This document shows, piece after piece, positions 13,135-13,142 of a stretch of 13,142 nt of DNA (positions are counted from its first letter, which is position 1; each line of letters opens with the position of its first letter). The notes beneath the pieces are model-generated. The model ran no database searches, was not told the DNA's origin, and saw only the letters and a list, made by a program, of their open reading frames with translations. Both the position numbers and the translations under genes were made by a program. The DNA is taken from assembly GCA_000435055.1 (NCBI GenBank), contig FR879710.1, positions 47,290 to 60,431 on the forward strand, written 5' to 3'. The stretch is from Clostridium sp. CAG:138. GTDB lineage: Bacteria; Bacillota; Clostridia; Christensenellales; CAG-138.

Positions 13135-13142
13135 ACGCTAAC
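13131..13142 (+). CDS. Start of the next gene (partial, four codons)
   Basis: ATG AAC GCT AAC begins at 13131, four bases overlapping the regulator stop and preceded by GAAGGAGGAGC. Only MNAN is visible, so the product cannot be identified. PerR-type genes are often followed by a rubrerythrin or other peroxide defence gene, which is a guess here. Confidence 0.6.

Overview
The window looks like chromosome from a low-to-mid GC anaerobic Clostridia, probably a gut Oscillospiraceae/Ruminococcaceae relative. This is an inference from gene content: butyrate kinase, a Rex regulator, two [FeFe]-hydrogenase-type proteins without visible hydrogenase maturases, an IS1182-type transposase relic and a piece of a Firmicutes conjugative-element methylase/helicase. 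Strong AGGAGG-type ribosome sites precede most genes. No rRNA, tRNA or CRISPR array was seen.

Layout. (1) Positions 1-1586, plus strand: the end of an ABC transporter operon of the nitrate/sulfonate/taurine type, with a possibly frameshifted tail of the substrate-binding protein, a permease, and an ATPase overlapping it by 4 bases. (2) 1648-2842, plus strand: a separately promoted butyrate kinase gene with a short hairpin-containing leader. (3) 2908-2945: a strong two-way terminator where plus- and minus-strand units converge. (4) 9193 down to 2990, minus strand: six genes in one direction, rex, a small APH-fold kinase-like protein, a one-domain thioredoxin-like [2Fe-2S] ferredoxin, a PAS-containing sensory [FeFe]-hydrogenase-like protein (HydS), a SpoIIE/PP2C-type phosphatase, and a catalytic-type group-B-like [FeFe] hydrogenase. 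(5) About 9194-12700: a scrambled accessory stretch. It holds a relic fusing two distant parts of a methylase/helicase, a 28-codon acetyltransferase-like stub, an XRE regulator with a membrane anchor, a VanZ-like membrane protein, a tiny phage-type membrane protein, and a deleted, frameshifted IS1182-family transposase. (6) 12676-13142, plus strand: a Fur/PerR-type regulator with a consensus promoter and a palindromic operator, followed by the first four codons of the next gene.

The main interest is region 4. A hydrogenase-like protein with altered active-site loops carries a PAS domain and a coiled coil. It sits with a kinase-like protein and a protein phosphatase, under the NADH sensor Rex and next to an apparently functional hydrogenase. 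This fits a system that senses H2 or redox state and adjusts hydrogenase output through protein phosphorylation. Comparable hydS/hydA clusters are known in ruminococci, so the arrangement is not wholly new, but its signalling mechanism is not established as far as I know. Two local oddities stand out. The kinase has Ser where the catalytic Asp should be. The phosphatase gene contains a 31-bp tandem duplication that shifts the frame and replaces its last 41 residues; removing one copy restores a reading frame that ends 32 bases before the hydrogenase gene.
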